A DNA stretch of 64,000 bases from Trissonchulus latispiculum (taxonomy: Eukaryota; Nematoda; Enoplea; Enoplida; Ironidae), in assembly GCA_030248195.1 (NCBI GenBank), contig JASAND010022164.1, positions 1 to 64,000 of the forward strand, written 5' to 3'. The translations under genes and the position numbers were made by a program. Below the pieces are notes generated by a model that was not told the origin of the DNA, did no database searches, and worked only from the letters and a program-made list of their open reading frames with translations. Below, in pieces: positions 12,901-24,092 of the stretch. Every line of letters starts with the position of its first letter. Positions within the stretch are counted from its first letter, which is position 1.

Positions 12901-12961
12901 TGTTCTAAAAATACTTCCGGTTCCGGTTCTACCGGTTTCAGTGGAACCGTCCCGAGCACTA
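9913..12961 (+). mobile_element. hAT-like non-autonomous transposon, copy B (complete)
   Basis: Both ends carry the inverted repeat TAGTGCTCGG (9913-9922) and CCGAGCACTA (12952-12961), extended by imperfect GGTTC-type subterminal repeats. The perfect 8-bp direct repeat CTATGTAT lies at 9905-9912 and 12962-12969. Eight-bp target duplications with TAGTG-like termini are typical of the hAT superfamily. The body has no ORF longer than about 91 codons and none resembling a transposase, so it must be moved in trans. Without the nested insertion at 10132-10567 the element is about 2.6 kb. It is inverted relative to copy A, so the pair could form an interrupted foldback. Confidence 0.88.
10132..10567. 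mobile_element. 436-bp MITE nested in hAT copy B
   Basis: The 8-bp direct repeat GTAATGAA occurs at 10124-10131 and 10568-10575. The equivalent place in copy A (near 8505-8512, reverse strand) has it once, which gives a natural empty site. The ends share an imperfect inverted repeat starting CATA and containing G-runs (left GGGGGGGGTCTGGGGGGG, right the C-rich counterpart). No coding capacity. The 8-bp duplication suggests mobilisation by a hAT-like enzyme. Confidence 0.85.
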
Positions 12962-12969
12962 CTATGTAT

Positions 12970-14149
12970 ATATTATAGATAGTTTACTTTAAACCTGTCG
13001 GCAGTTTCCTGTTTTTTCATTGCAGCTGTTTATAATGCTGTGGCACCGGGTTTAGGAGTTCTGATGGCGGTTTGGATCTAGCGGCCAAAATTTTGCAATT
13101 TACACCATGTCTGTGAAATAATACGTTATTCAAAATTTTCAAAATTTACAGCTTTACACGGTGACTATCACCATTAATACCATCATTTACTATGTTAGCA
13201 TCTATGAATTCGTCTCCGTGGCGGAGTTGTATTGCAACTGAAAGTAACAACATTGGTTGCATCTATAAAACAAAAGCTTTGTGGGAGAACAATTATTTAG
13301 GGGAGAACCAAATATTTCACGACACCAGCTCATCAAAGTGTTTGTATTATTACGTAGACATAACATTATCATTTTAAAACATTTTAGTACAACGCATATA
13401 CTATGGAAGCCTGTGCAATAATAACACGTCCAAGGTAGTATTGGGTCGGTACAGCTGGCGGACCCGACAGCCAGCTGATCTCTGAACGTTAATATTATAA
13501 TCTTATTAGCCACAAAGAACAAATTATATAAATATTTTAGCAATCTTTGAAAGTTTTCTTCTGGCGACAGGTCTATTCTTGAGTATCCAGGATAAAAAAG
13601 CTACCACATCATATTCCTTGAAACTACCAGCTTTAACGTTTTACTAAAGAAGTGGTATACAGCATCAACTGTAGGATTTGGTCTTAGTTATAAGGATCCG
13701 CTTAAAAGGTCTCGCAGAAAGTTTTCTATGTTATAGTAATTAACATCTTCAACCCAAGACTTAAAACTATTCTAATCTGCTGTTACAGGTTCTTTTTTGC
13801 AATAAACTATCGCTTGTTCGGTTTAAACTGGAAAGTGTTTTTATCTCCAGCAATAACAACGGAAGTTTTAAAAATAGCTATGTTTGCAAACAATCAGTGG
13901 TTGCATTTCGTCTTTAAAATTTTGGCGCAAACAACACATTCCAGTTCCCCTAACTACTCTCAAAACAACTGAAATTAGACATTATACTTTGGATGTAGGT
14001 TCGAAATCTGGAAATAAGCGGGATTTCCCAGCTCACTCCAAGCAACCCAGGCAGTTTTTATGCTGATACTAGTTGTTTGTGGCAAAGTTGGTGTTGGATT
14101 AATTCAGTTAGAGTTGGACTAAACTGGAATTTATTCCCAGCCCAGTTGG
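12970..14149. other. Intergenic, upstream of the Q-rich gene
   Basis: No supported gene. Short ORFs at 13192-13377 (+) and 13202-13543 (-) overlap antisense and have no recognisable motif. Confidence 0.5.
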
Positions 14150-14157
14150 TATAAAAG
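14150..14157 (+). promoter_or_regulatory. TATA box of the Q-rich gene
   Basis: TATAAAAG is followed about 25-30 bp downstream by the likely transcription start (about 14180). After that comes a non-coding first exon ending at the consensus donor AAG/GTAAGC at 14233/14234. Confidence 0.75.
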
Positions 14158-14179
14158 CAGCGCTGTGCTTTGTGTTTTC

Positions 14180-16915
14180 CAAGGTCTAACCTTAGCTCTA
14201 CAACTAACAGCATCTCTTTCATCGCAAACCAAGGTAAGCTTAATAGATATTGACTAGATCCATTAATTAAATGAGAAAGAAGAAGAAAGCCTTAAATGTT
14301 TTAATTAATGGCTGCAGGATTTTGTGAACAGTGAATAAAGACGTATTAACGTGCAAGACAAATTTATGGCCCTCTGACAGTTTCGCGTTTGCATTGTAGT
14401 AGCAGCCTCTAGAGTGCAGAGCCTACTTGGAAACAAGCATAAAATGTCTGTGATTTTGTAGAACTTTCCGAGGCTCGAGTTAGAGTTTGCCTTTTCCCCC
14501 TCGGCTTGTTTAAAGATAGACTATGCAGGAGCATACCCCCAATTGAGAAAAGGAGGGAGCCAACCCAAAGGGGAGGTAGTCCGAACGAAAATATTTTTCG
14601 AAGAATGGCCACGTTTGGAGCACAAATATATGACTTTTATTTTTGATTCCAGAAATTGACCACTACCACAATCTCTCTCAAATCAGCTCTCACCACTATG
14701 TTTCTTTTCTTTTCTTTCGAATCAGGCCGCGGTCGATCTAATTTATACACATCGGCCTAACACGCCTATTCCCTTCTCTTTGGGCCACTAAGGCGGAATC
14801 GAACCAAGCTAAATCTGATTTCAAATCCAAACTAAGCTTTAGAATATACATTTGTCAGAAAACTGAAATTACAGGAAGGTACAAAGTACATGCTCATTTT
14901 TAAATAATATTTATGTCGTCCAGCAAATTTGCAGTTTATAGGTTCTCCCGTTACAGTAACAATATTCTGTTTGTTTCAGTCTATACCAGTTGCTTGAACC
15001 ATGTCTAGCCGCCAGGGTAAGAAGGACCTTTTTGTCGAATCATGTGATTTCGTGTCGACACTATGCAGGCATAGACCTGTGCATAATTTTTGCAAAACCT
15101 AACCGATTTATTTAACAAGGTTGTTCGGAGCAAGTTTTCCGAATATCTAACCTATTTTCGAAACTGCAGTCTAGCTTCCATTTGGCATCTCACTCTTGGT
15201 TTCGCAAAATTGTACTTTTATCGAAATAAAGTGGCATTTGTTAAAGAAATTTACTCCTTCTGGATTTAATTTTCAGGACAGCTTTCCCAGCAGGCTCAGC
15301 AAGGTCTTTCATCTTCGCAGCAGCAGCAAGAAAGACAGCAACAGCAGCAGCAGCAGCAGCGCGGTCAGCAGCAGCAGGAGGGTCAGAGAGGGTTCAGAGG
15401 TCAACAGCAGCAGGCTGGATCCGGGCAACAAGGACAACAGGTCTGCTAAACCTATCTGATATTTCCAAAAATGGTTAATCTCAAAAGCCAACCTACACCG
15501 CCGGTTAACCACCCAAAAATGTGATTCTAGTCTGTGGCATCACAAAAATTGACAAGATTTTATCTCCTTGTTCCAACTTCATACAATTTGAATCACAGCT
15601 TTTCAATATCTTAGATTTCAATGAGCTTAGAGCATTATGCGACGGAACGTATTTTATTGGTTGTCTGAAAATGAAGCTAACATGCAAACCATGTTAAAAT
15701 TTTTCGCTTCAAAGTGAAATGTGCACAGGTGATTGAAAAAGTGTCGATTCGCCAAAGGCTCTTCAAATACGCCAGAGGAAGCTTGCAAATTTTTGACACA
15801 AGTCCTAATGTATATTCTTTCAAACTGACTCTCCTAAAATAGATACTAGCACAGCACTCTTAAAATTTATACCCCGAGTATAATCTTTGATAATAAAACA
15901 AGCGCAATGAGTAACGAAACGGGTTGAAGTATATTATTATGATTTGCGTATGAATTTACTAAAACGAAAAAATTGCTTAAAGCCTAGGTTTGCCAACACT
16001 CGAACGATAGGCGGGTTTCAGGCATTATCTGCTTATATGCTTCACCTAACCTGAACCTTTGACGCAAAAGAAACAATCTGAAGTCTGTTAGTCATATAGA
16101 TCAAAATTAAACAAAATATGATTAGCACTTATAATTTGTTTACAGTTTTACAGGCATTTACAGTTTTCTTTATTTTTGTGTGTTTAGTTTTAATTTTAGT
16201 TGTAACTTGTTAATCTGCTTCTGTTTCAGGCGTCGTCACAACAGCAGCGTCAGGCCCAAGGTGAGTTCAAACAAACGGAATATTGCTTGCTAGTTAGCTT
16301 CAATGTTTACTATTGTGTGTAAATCTAGGATTTAATCAATTAGGTTGTCGGTGAGCCTTAAAGTTTCTTTACTAACATTACCTCTGAAGATTTTACTGGG
16401 CTTGAAAAAATAGCGATTAAACTCTGTTTGAGACTTCCCACCACCCTACAGCGCCACATTTAGTATCAGGATTCGATCGTCCCATAAGCTACTTGTTCCA
16501 CTGGTTTAATTTTTATTCGAGGAGAAAATCAGAAATAATACACATTTCTAACCTGTAGTTCCTTTTTAGTAATATGATTCATAATCCAGATTAAAAAAAA
16601 GCATGCTAAAATTGAAACATTTCAAAAATCAGGTATTTTGTTCCGATGTAAACGCCTAGTGTACATAAATGTATTTTTGTTTTAGCCGGCTCGGCCAAAG
16701 GTGGACAGCAGCAACAGCAACGGCGTTGATCAGCGGAATCGGTATCAAAAGGATGCAGGAGAAGAAATGAACAGCATGGTGGTGGAGAATGGATTTTTGG
16801 TCGGATGGTTTTTGTGCAATGTGCCTGTTTTGTAGTCACCACTACATTTTGTTTTCTGTTGTAAAGTTTGTACACATTTCTATTACCTCAAAAATAAACT
16901 AAAACATAGTCGTTT
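14180..16915 (+). CDS. Five-exon gene for an 84-residue glutamine-rich protein
   Basis: Spliced model: non-coding exon about 14180-14233; exon 2 14980-15016 with ATG at 15001 (context AACC-ATG-T); exon 3 15277-15440; exon 4 16230-16260; exon 5 from 16686, stop TGA at 16727-16729. AATAAA lies at 16893-16898. All introns are GT-AG with pyrimidine-rich acceptors (TTTGTTTCAG, TTTAATTTTCAG, CTTCTGTTTCAG, TTTTTGTTTTAG), and the phases join without a stop. The product has 84 residues, 41 of them Gln, with Gly, Ser and Arg between the runs (QQQQERQQQQQQQQRGQQQQ in the middle). It has no signal peptide and no membrane segment. If intron 3 is retained, translation ends two codons after residue 60. Low-complexity Q/G/R proteins can be disordered RNA-binding or structural proteins, but no function can be assigned. 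The splice pattern is strong; the biological role is unknown. Confidence 0.82.
16893..16898 (+). terminator. Polyadenylation signal of the Q-rich gene
   Basis: AATAAA, 164 bp after the stop codon, in an A-rich context. Confidence 0.7.
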
Positions 16916-18077
16916 TGTAGTAAGCGTTTAGGGAAGCAGAGACCTTTAGTCAGAGTCGCTGGCCCATCCCGTTTAGTACAGATTGAGCAGGGCCGAGAGT
17001 CGGTCCGATCTGAATTGGCTATGGCCTGTCAATATCTTCTTCATATACTAAAAAAATTAACAGAAAAGCAGAAATGCATTAAACGCCAAAATGAAATTAT
17101 CTGTAAAGTTGGAAGTGTACGAACAACCAGACTTTACGAGTGGGAAACTGTGCACAAGGAAAACGTCGGACCTGGAGGAGATGTAGTTCCAGTCGACCTA
17201 ACTAACCTCGCCAAATTTCCTAAGTGAAACCTACCGAACGGAGTTGAACCGCCGATGAAGAGCAAAGACTCAGAATATTAAGAACCTACCCCAAATTTGC
17301 TGAAATATACACACTTAAAAGTCTATCTACCTACCCAATAAATCTTAGAAAAGCCTTACCTACCGAATATACAAGCTAATACAAAAACCTAACTAAAAGA
17401 GAGACACCCTAAAATGGCCCAAAAATGAGAACACATTTACTGTAAAATATATGCTGGACAAAGGGGCGAACCCCGAAAATGCGTACAAAATTTTTGGACA
17501 GACTACAATGTAGACAACAACCTAACTAAATAATAGAACAAGAACAGAGAATAAACTACAAAGATACAGTAATTTTTACCAAACAAGAGAACTACAATGA
17601 GTAAGCTACAACTAATTAACCTAACAAAAGGATCCTAAACTGTTGAAATAATTTTAAGAAAGCTTCATAGAAAATATTAAATAGAAATTATTCAAGGAGA
17701 AAAGTTTCATGATAAAAAGTAGATAATTATAAAAGAACAATACAGAATACTAATAAAGGAGTAGCTCAACAGGGTCGCCCTGGAGCATACGAAATGTCTA
17801 AAGTGGTACCCACTTTAGACCAGTAATGTAGAAATAAAAAGCACAGCTAATATATAGGGCACGGGGAGGCTGAATCAAAACACACGACTGCACTCTAAGA
17901 AAGATATACACAAGACTGAATGAATTTTAAGATGTCTATAAAGGACCAGTTTTAGACGTGTGTTGGCGGAACGGGATTGGTTGAATTTGGAGACCCCTTA
18001 GCGGAGCCGTATATGCGCTTCCAACAAGACAGAACAAACAGCGCCACCTATTGACTAGGCTGGCTGACACACATATA
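16916..18077. other. A-rich intergenic stretch with a hairpin
   Basis: Contains a 70-codon ORF (17015-17227) without recognisable features and long A-rich sequence. An inverted repeat at 17796-17820 (GTCTAAAGTGG / CCACTTTAGAC, 3-base loop) is the only clear structure. Confidence 0.45.
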
Positions 18078-18791
18078 CGTAATTTACACATAAGCACGTT
18101 AAAACTCTCAAAATAAAGACTCTCACATGAATTTCACACGATAATTTCAAACTTATTTCAAAACACACTTTCAACATAATTTATACACCTTACAATTCAC
18201 TCATAAAAATACTATTTCTAACATAATTTCAAAAACACACACATAATAATATTTTTGGAGGACCGACGTCACGCCGCCTCATTACAACTCCCCAGGGCTT
18301 ACCGCCCGAGCTCCTGCGAGGGACAACATAACCAAAAAGTAGTTGAAAATTTAAACTCCGAAAATTTTTGACGAATTTTTGGTAAATGGGTCTCACAACG
18401 TACGTAAGACAAAACCGAATTATATTACATGACAAGTTATAAAAACAAAGAAACTAGCTAAACATGACTAAATACTGTACCAAGGTTAGGGCTGACTTGG
18501 CTTCAGCGGACTAGTGACGACCAGCTAGAAAAATGCGCTTGGGAACTGCCATTATATTGCCACTGGGACGGTGCGCAATTCGTAATTTAACCATAAGCAC
18601 GTTAAAACTCTCAACATAAAGACTCTCACATGAATTTCACACGATAATTTCAAACTTATTTCAAAACACACTTTCAACATAATTTATACACCTTACAATT
18701 CACTCATAAAAATACTATTTCTAACATAATTTCAAAAACACACACACATAATAATATTTTTAGAGGACCGACGTCACGCTGCCTCATTACA
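18078..18791 (-). mobile_element. TRIM-like miniature LTR retrotransposon
   Basis: Two direct repeats of about 210 bp (18078-18286 and 18581-18791) differ at only a few positions and flank 294 bp without coding capacity. Read on the minus strand each repeat starts TGTAATGAGGC. The internal part ends just before the repeat with CCTGGGGAGT, like a short polypurine tract. Size and layout fit terminal-repeat retrotransposons in miniature. The other LTR end does not show a clean CA and I found no convincing target duplication, so a simple tandem duplication of a repeat remains possible. Confidence 0.6.
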
Positions 18792-19793
18792 TATTTATTA
18801 AACGTTGAACGGGGAGGGGGAGTGAATTTTGGCCTGGCTGCAGTGCATTTCATCAGCCTGTTAAAAGACGTCGGGAGTTTCCAACTACTTTAGAGAGTGT
18901 AATTTTAAGCGCTGCAGTGGAGGACTGTTTTCTTGGATTTAGCTCATCACGTCTTAACGGTCAAGAAATTCGGCCAAGTACATGGAAACAAGAAATTTTA
19001 CACCATTGCATTGAGATGTCTACCTATGATCGAAACGTTTTAGCCCAAACAGAGAATAACGTCCCTCCGCTAAAGTGCGAATTTCCACTCTGCCAAATCT
19101 AGAATCCCTCGAGTAGGTGATTGAGAATTCGATGATTAAAACAAAGTAATAGCTGATTTGCCAAAATAGTTTTTCGGGCAAATCCCTAGCTTAACGCAAC
19201 AAACTCCAGCTAAAAGGCATTGAAAAAATGTGCAATAAGACTGTGTATCGATTGAGTACATGGACCAAAATTGTCTAAGATTTGGCAGTAATTTAAAAAA
19301 CTGATTTCCTCGAAAATGACCATTTTTTGACCCTCAAATTGTTTTTACTTATACTGACTTCACCACTTGTAGCGAACAGGAGACAGGTGAACAACTTTGT
19401 GCTAACTAACACTTACACAGCTTATACTACGGAAGACACAATGTGTAATGAAGTGAGCAAGATCCAAGACACAATCTGCTCTAAATTTTAATCTCTCGAT
19501 TACACGGAAGGTCAGCACGTCTGCTCGCAATGAAACAGAGTTAAGCACCAGATCTCTGAAAGGTGGTGTTCCAGAATCAGAGATTCTCTGCAGCCGACCT
19601 GGACCGGGGTCTTTGGTGGTGAGTTCGTTTGTGGCTCCTGATTTCCAAATGAACAGCAAGCGGGGTCAGCACTTGCTTCTGATCAACAGCACTGGACTTA
19701 GATGACTACAGCAGTTGCTTCTCTTACTTCAAGATTACCAGGTAAACTTACTTCTGCTGATTCCGTCCTGGATTTCTGTGATTAGTGGCTAAA
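18792..19793. other. Intergenic, no gene seen
   Basis: Short ORFs (18917-19102 +, 19402-19659 -) without motifs. A sequence beginning TGTAGCGAACAGG near 19365 looks like the start of an LTR, but no partner was found. Confidence 0.4.
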
Positions 19794-19893
19794 CGGTAAA
19801 CGCACCGTATTCAAAGGCAAACGCGCCTCTACTGGTTTGTAGTCGGTAAACGCACCGAATTCGAAGGCAAACGCGCCTTTATTCGTTTGTTAT
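19794..19893. repeat. Two-unit tandem repeat, 50-bp period
   Basis: CGGTAAACGCACCG...GGCAAACGCGCCT occurs at 19794-19843 and 19844-19893 with about 10% difference. It may be part of an LTR or regulatory region. Confidence 0.75.
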
Positions 19894-21903
19894 AAGACTC
19901 AGTAACTAACACACACAGATAATTTAATGAAATCAGTACAAGGGTAATTGTTTCAATTTGCGCTTTCAGAGTGTAAGCTACTACAATACAGACAATGCAG
20001 ATATGGATAATACAGAGTACAGTGCAAAACTACTGTACCAGAGTTGCCAGATGCCCTTTGGGTTATTATTAATATTATTCCAATTTGGAATACTATTACA
20101 GACTTTGATTAGATTATAGGGACAAGGTCGATACTCTTAACGCCTTTTACACCGTTCTACTCTATCAACTCTTCCTACAGATTACTCAACTCAAGTTCCG
20201 CATATGCTATGTGCTACCTTATATGCTTGTGCTTTGTTACTCTTTATAGGTCCCCTTACAATAGGACTGTCAAACTAGTATCACAATAAACTAATTTACT
20301 AAGGATTAACCTAGGGTCGGTCTTTGGGTGAGACCCCGAAAGTCGGCCACGGTCGCGTGGCGAAGCAGCTGGTCCGTTGGAGGCGAAATTACTGAGAAAA
20401 AGGAATTTTGGCCCTCCAACTGACCCCTTTTTGATGAATTTCCCAAGTTGAATTTTGGGGAAACTTTCTATACTTTTTGGTTAACATGTAAAGGTAACCA
20501 AAGGGGAAATTTCCTGCTTGAAAATTAATTTTCATGGATCGAAAAACAAAATAGTACGAAATATAGGCCTCTCGGCGCCCGTTATGAAAAACTAAATATT
20601 AAGTGCCAATTTGGCTACATTATTTAATAAATTTTATATTTTTTATTTTCAAGCGCTTCCTTGTTTCCAAGCCCCTTTCTTTCCTCTTGGGCTTGACCTT
20701 TCGGCCGAAAACAAGGGACGCCGCTCGTTAATCCTAGCAATAATTGCTCTCCCTTGCTGGAATTTTTATGTTTCCAGCAAGCGAATCAAGAGGGCAATTG
20801 TTGCCCAAAAATGTGCATACAAAGAACTACGTAATTTTTAACTAAATATTATTATTCTACGTGCGAAACTATCTGAGGCTAACTGATTTTTATTTTATTT
20901 TATATATTTGGGAGGGAGTTAAGCCCCCTCCGAACCTATTACTACACCCAAGGTGTATACTAACTCTCTTCTCTGCGAGGCAAATCTTTGTTGGGAGAGG
21001 GCCAACAGAGGCCCAGAGAATGAATGGAAAGGTGAATGGGCGTAGCAACACGTGACTATTGCGTCTTGTTGCAAAGGTCGCAAAAGGCCAATATGATGAA
21101 ATTAAAACGTAATCATTCAAAACTGTTTTGGCCTATAACTTTCGCAATATTGGGAGTTAAAAGTCCAGGTTTGGATTTTCGGAACCAGAAAACAATTTCC
21201 TTTCAGATGAGCTTAACTTATATTTTCACCAAAAATCTCAAAAATTACTTAATTACTACCTAATTAGTGCAAAGTAAGCCTAACTAACACATATGAACAC
21301 CAATTATTATTATCTTATGTGACTGACGAATGAATGATGACCTTTCATTAAACCATCTTCCAATATTTGTACTTATTGGCAATATAAAATGTTTTAGAAC
21401 TGAGTTCTCTTGTCAAATTACTAGTTATTTTGCAATACCTTTCTTTGGATCTATTTTTTCAATAATTTTAAACTGTTTTAATTGAATTTAGATGTACTTT
21501 TTGACAACGGGAGGCCTTATTCATGGCCTGGGAAGGGTAACGACCCCTCCATTATTAGTTGGCAAACCTAATTAACCCTTATTAAGCCGTATTCCGCTGT
21601 AGTTATATTCCATTTTACGTCATTCGAGTGGGTTATAGTGCTACTTCTAACCCTATTTCCTAACCACACTAGAACCTATGTCCCTATTCGTGAATTTCTG
21701 AGTGTTTTGAACCGACTGGCAACTCTGATACTAGCATAATTACCAATAAACACAATAATTGCTTGAACGTTCATATACAACATTCTAGGTTCTGAGCAAC
21801 AGATTTTCGCAAAATATCGCAATAAACATTTCCACTTCAGATCACAATCCAGGATTTAATGAATTTTCTTAACTTTTCGAGTTTTAATTCATCCGTAACA
21901 TTA
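19894..21903. other. Intergenic, no gene seen
   Basis: Two kilobases with chance ORFs up to about 76 codons. There are several small hairpins (for example around 20740-20790, GCTGGAA...TTCCAGC) but no recognisable element or gene. Confidence 0.4.
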
Positions 21904-21911
21904 CAAATGTC

Positions 21912-22512
21912 GGATCTTTTCTTCAATATCCCCCCCAGCCCAGAAATAGTTAACGGCTCAACCGATTTTGTTCAAATTTGGAGGGTAGAGTGCCCGATGC
22001 TTCCTGAATACAAAAATGTAAAAAATTTCAAAATTTTAAAATTTTTAAAAATTTTAAAATTTTTAAAAATTTCAATTTTTCAATTTTTTTCGGATAGAAT
22101 AGAACACGCTGAACATTTTTCATCATTGCACCAACATCTGAAACCGTGTTCTGCGTTCGGTACAGACGTTCAAAATCTGGAGATCAAAGGTAAATGCCGC
22201 CGTTATAGTTGACCAATAAAAGGTCGGCATTTACCTTTGATCTCCAGATTTTGAACGTCTGTACCGAACGCAGAACACGGTTTCAGATGTTGGTGCAATG
22301 ATGAAAAATGTTCAGCGTGTTCTATTCTATCCGAAAAAAATTGAAAAATTGAAATTTTTAAAAATTTTAAAATTTTTAAAAATTTTAAAATTTTGAAATT
22401 TTTTACATTTTTGTATTCAGGAAGCATCGGGCACTCTACCCTCGAAATTTGAACAAAATCGGTTGAGCCGTTAACTATTTCTGGGCTGGGGGGGATATTG
22501 AAGAAAAGATCC
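21912..22512. mobile_element. 601-bp near-perfect palindromic foldback transposon
   Basis: The left arm from GGATCTTTTCTTC (21912) is repeated almost exactly in reverse complement, ending at GAAGAAAAGATCC (22512), with a central spacer of about 25 bp near 22200-22225. I saw one mismatch in the arms (near 21983 / 22442). The 8-bp direct repeat CAAATGTC flanks it (21904-21911 and 22513-22520). The arms contain long AAAATTTTTAAAAATTT runs, and the same peptide start MLPEYKNVKN is open in each arm, which is a by-product of symmetry. An 8-bp duplication fits hAT, P or Merlin; the GG... terminus is less usual for hAT. Confidence 0.9.
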
Positions 22513-23849
22513 CAAATGTCTAGGTTTTTAAAATATTTCTAGTTTTCGTGTAAGTCTTTTTTCCTACATTTCCTTAAATTTGCTCCCCGATTTAACGAAA
22601 GTCAGCTTGCTAACGATGAAACTCTCTTGAAATCGGATCATAGCGCATCGGTCTTTGACTGAGCCTTTGTGGATAACTCACAGTAGGAGGCGAACACACA
22701 TTCTGTTGTCCCACGGGTATGAACGCGCAGTCACCATTAGAGTTGAGGTTGTCCCTTAGCGTCTATGTCAGTTAACAGGATGCGAATCTCCAAGAACACG
22801 ATTGTAGCAACAAGCTAATCAGGAACTGTTTAGAGTTTTGTTTTTAAGCTTCTGGTTATCAAGAAATATAAAGCATGGCTTGTCCAATGGGTCCATATCT
22901 GCCATTAACTAATCCTTTGCAGTAATTGTTTGCTACCATGAAAGGATTATCATAATTGAAAGGATTGTATCTTTAAGATTAAGTTAATTGGTTAAATACT
23001 AACTTCAAGACAAAGTCTTAAGAGCTGAAGGCGCCAAGACTTGTCTCAATCATGTGGAACGAAAATCAAAAATAAAACGTTTTCAATTCCAGCCAAACAG
23101 AGCTACTGTTGACTGGTCAAAACTAGTTCAAATCAAACAAGCAGATTTTCTTTAATCCCAACTTGTTTTCTTCCTTTACTTTGTTTAGCATTCTGTAATT
23201 TAGTAATTTAGAACAATTTTCATGCCGGGGACAATGTCGTAGTTTTTTCACTGCCACCTCAACCCAGTCGCTTGGCCGGTGAGGGAGCAGTGTCAGCAAT
23301 TTCAAACTGTCAGGGGACGGGGCGGCTGACACTGAACAATTGCAGTTGCAATTATCCGATGTGTTCTACAAGGCTATCAGTACGTACATTACTTTCACTG
23401 TAATGGCGGTTCTGTTGTAGGTAACGCCATCAGACAGACACCCACAAATACAGAACAGAACTCACCAACATTGAAAATGCGCTGTTGCGTTCACCGTTGT
23501 TATAAATGAAAGCCAGTTATTTAAGGTATTGCAAGCGTCCGTGTTTTCCAAAACGATTATCCTCCCACAAAATATTTCAAAAATAACCTAAAAGAAAATT
23601 CGCAAAAGCCCCAATGCTGGCAGACGAATTTGACAATTTTGATTGTTTTCTGTTTTTCTGACTTGCATACAGTGAAGCTTGGTTTCAGCAAAGCTTCTTA
23701 CATATGTAAGTGGGTGTATCCTGTCATTTGCAGGTAATTAGTAAATAATAAAGCCTAATACCCCCAGACAAGTAATCCACTACATAAGAAGGGGAAATAT
23801 TAGTTGCCATGTTAGTTCAGTTTAGTCTCTCAAACTATCGGCTAGCATC

Positions 23850-24092
23850 ATGCGATCTTTTCCAATCTTGCTCGCTATGTGCACAATTAGTTTTCTCCTA
23901 GCGTCTGCTGTAATGTTCCAACCGCTGAATCGCTTAAGCTACTATCAAGCCAGATCCAAGCTGAACCAGAGCTCTGCCCAGTCGAAGAACGAGTCAAAAC
24001 AGAAGCCGAAGAAACCAACCCTGATCTGCCCGCCTAGCTGCGTTCCAATTGGTGGTAAGCAGCGTTACCAGATCCTGTTCATTTTGTGGTAA
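23850..24092 (+). CDS. Short secreted basic peptide, copy 1 (80 aa)
   Basis: The ORF starts with a classic signal peptide (MRSFPILLAMCTISFLLASA, cleavage probably after ASA at residue 20). The mature part has about 60 residues. It is basic in the middle (KQKPKKP), with a CPPSC pair near residues 64-68 and a hydrophobic tail (YQILFILW). No known family was recognised. A compact secreted peptide with two cysteines could be a hormone, antimicrobial or venom-type peptide, but this is only inference. A TATA-like TACATAAGAA lies about 80 bp upstream in both copies. AATAAA is at 24120-24125, 28 bp after the stop. Copy 2 (56.5 kb) carries a frameshifting deletion in its signal peptide, while the mature part is largely kept. 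Confidence 0.7.
   Translation: MRSFPILLAMCTISFLLASAVMFQPLNRLSYYQARSKLNQSSAQSKNESKQKPKKPTLICPPSCVPIGGKQRYQILFILW

Noticed and set aside
15309..15512. Leu-rich minus-strand ORF
   Set aside because: It is the antisense of the CAG repeats in exon 3 of the Q-rich gene.
19365..20290. Possible solo LTR beginning TGTAGCGAACAGG
   Set aside because: No second copy in the window, no clear CA end and no target duplication.
21859..22427. Two identical protein segments (MLPEYKNVKN...) on opposite strands
   Set aside because: They are the two arms of one palindrome read on both strands, not two genes.
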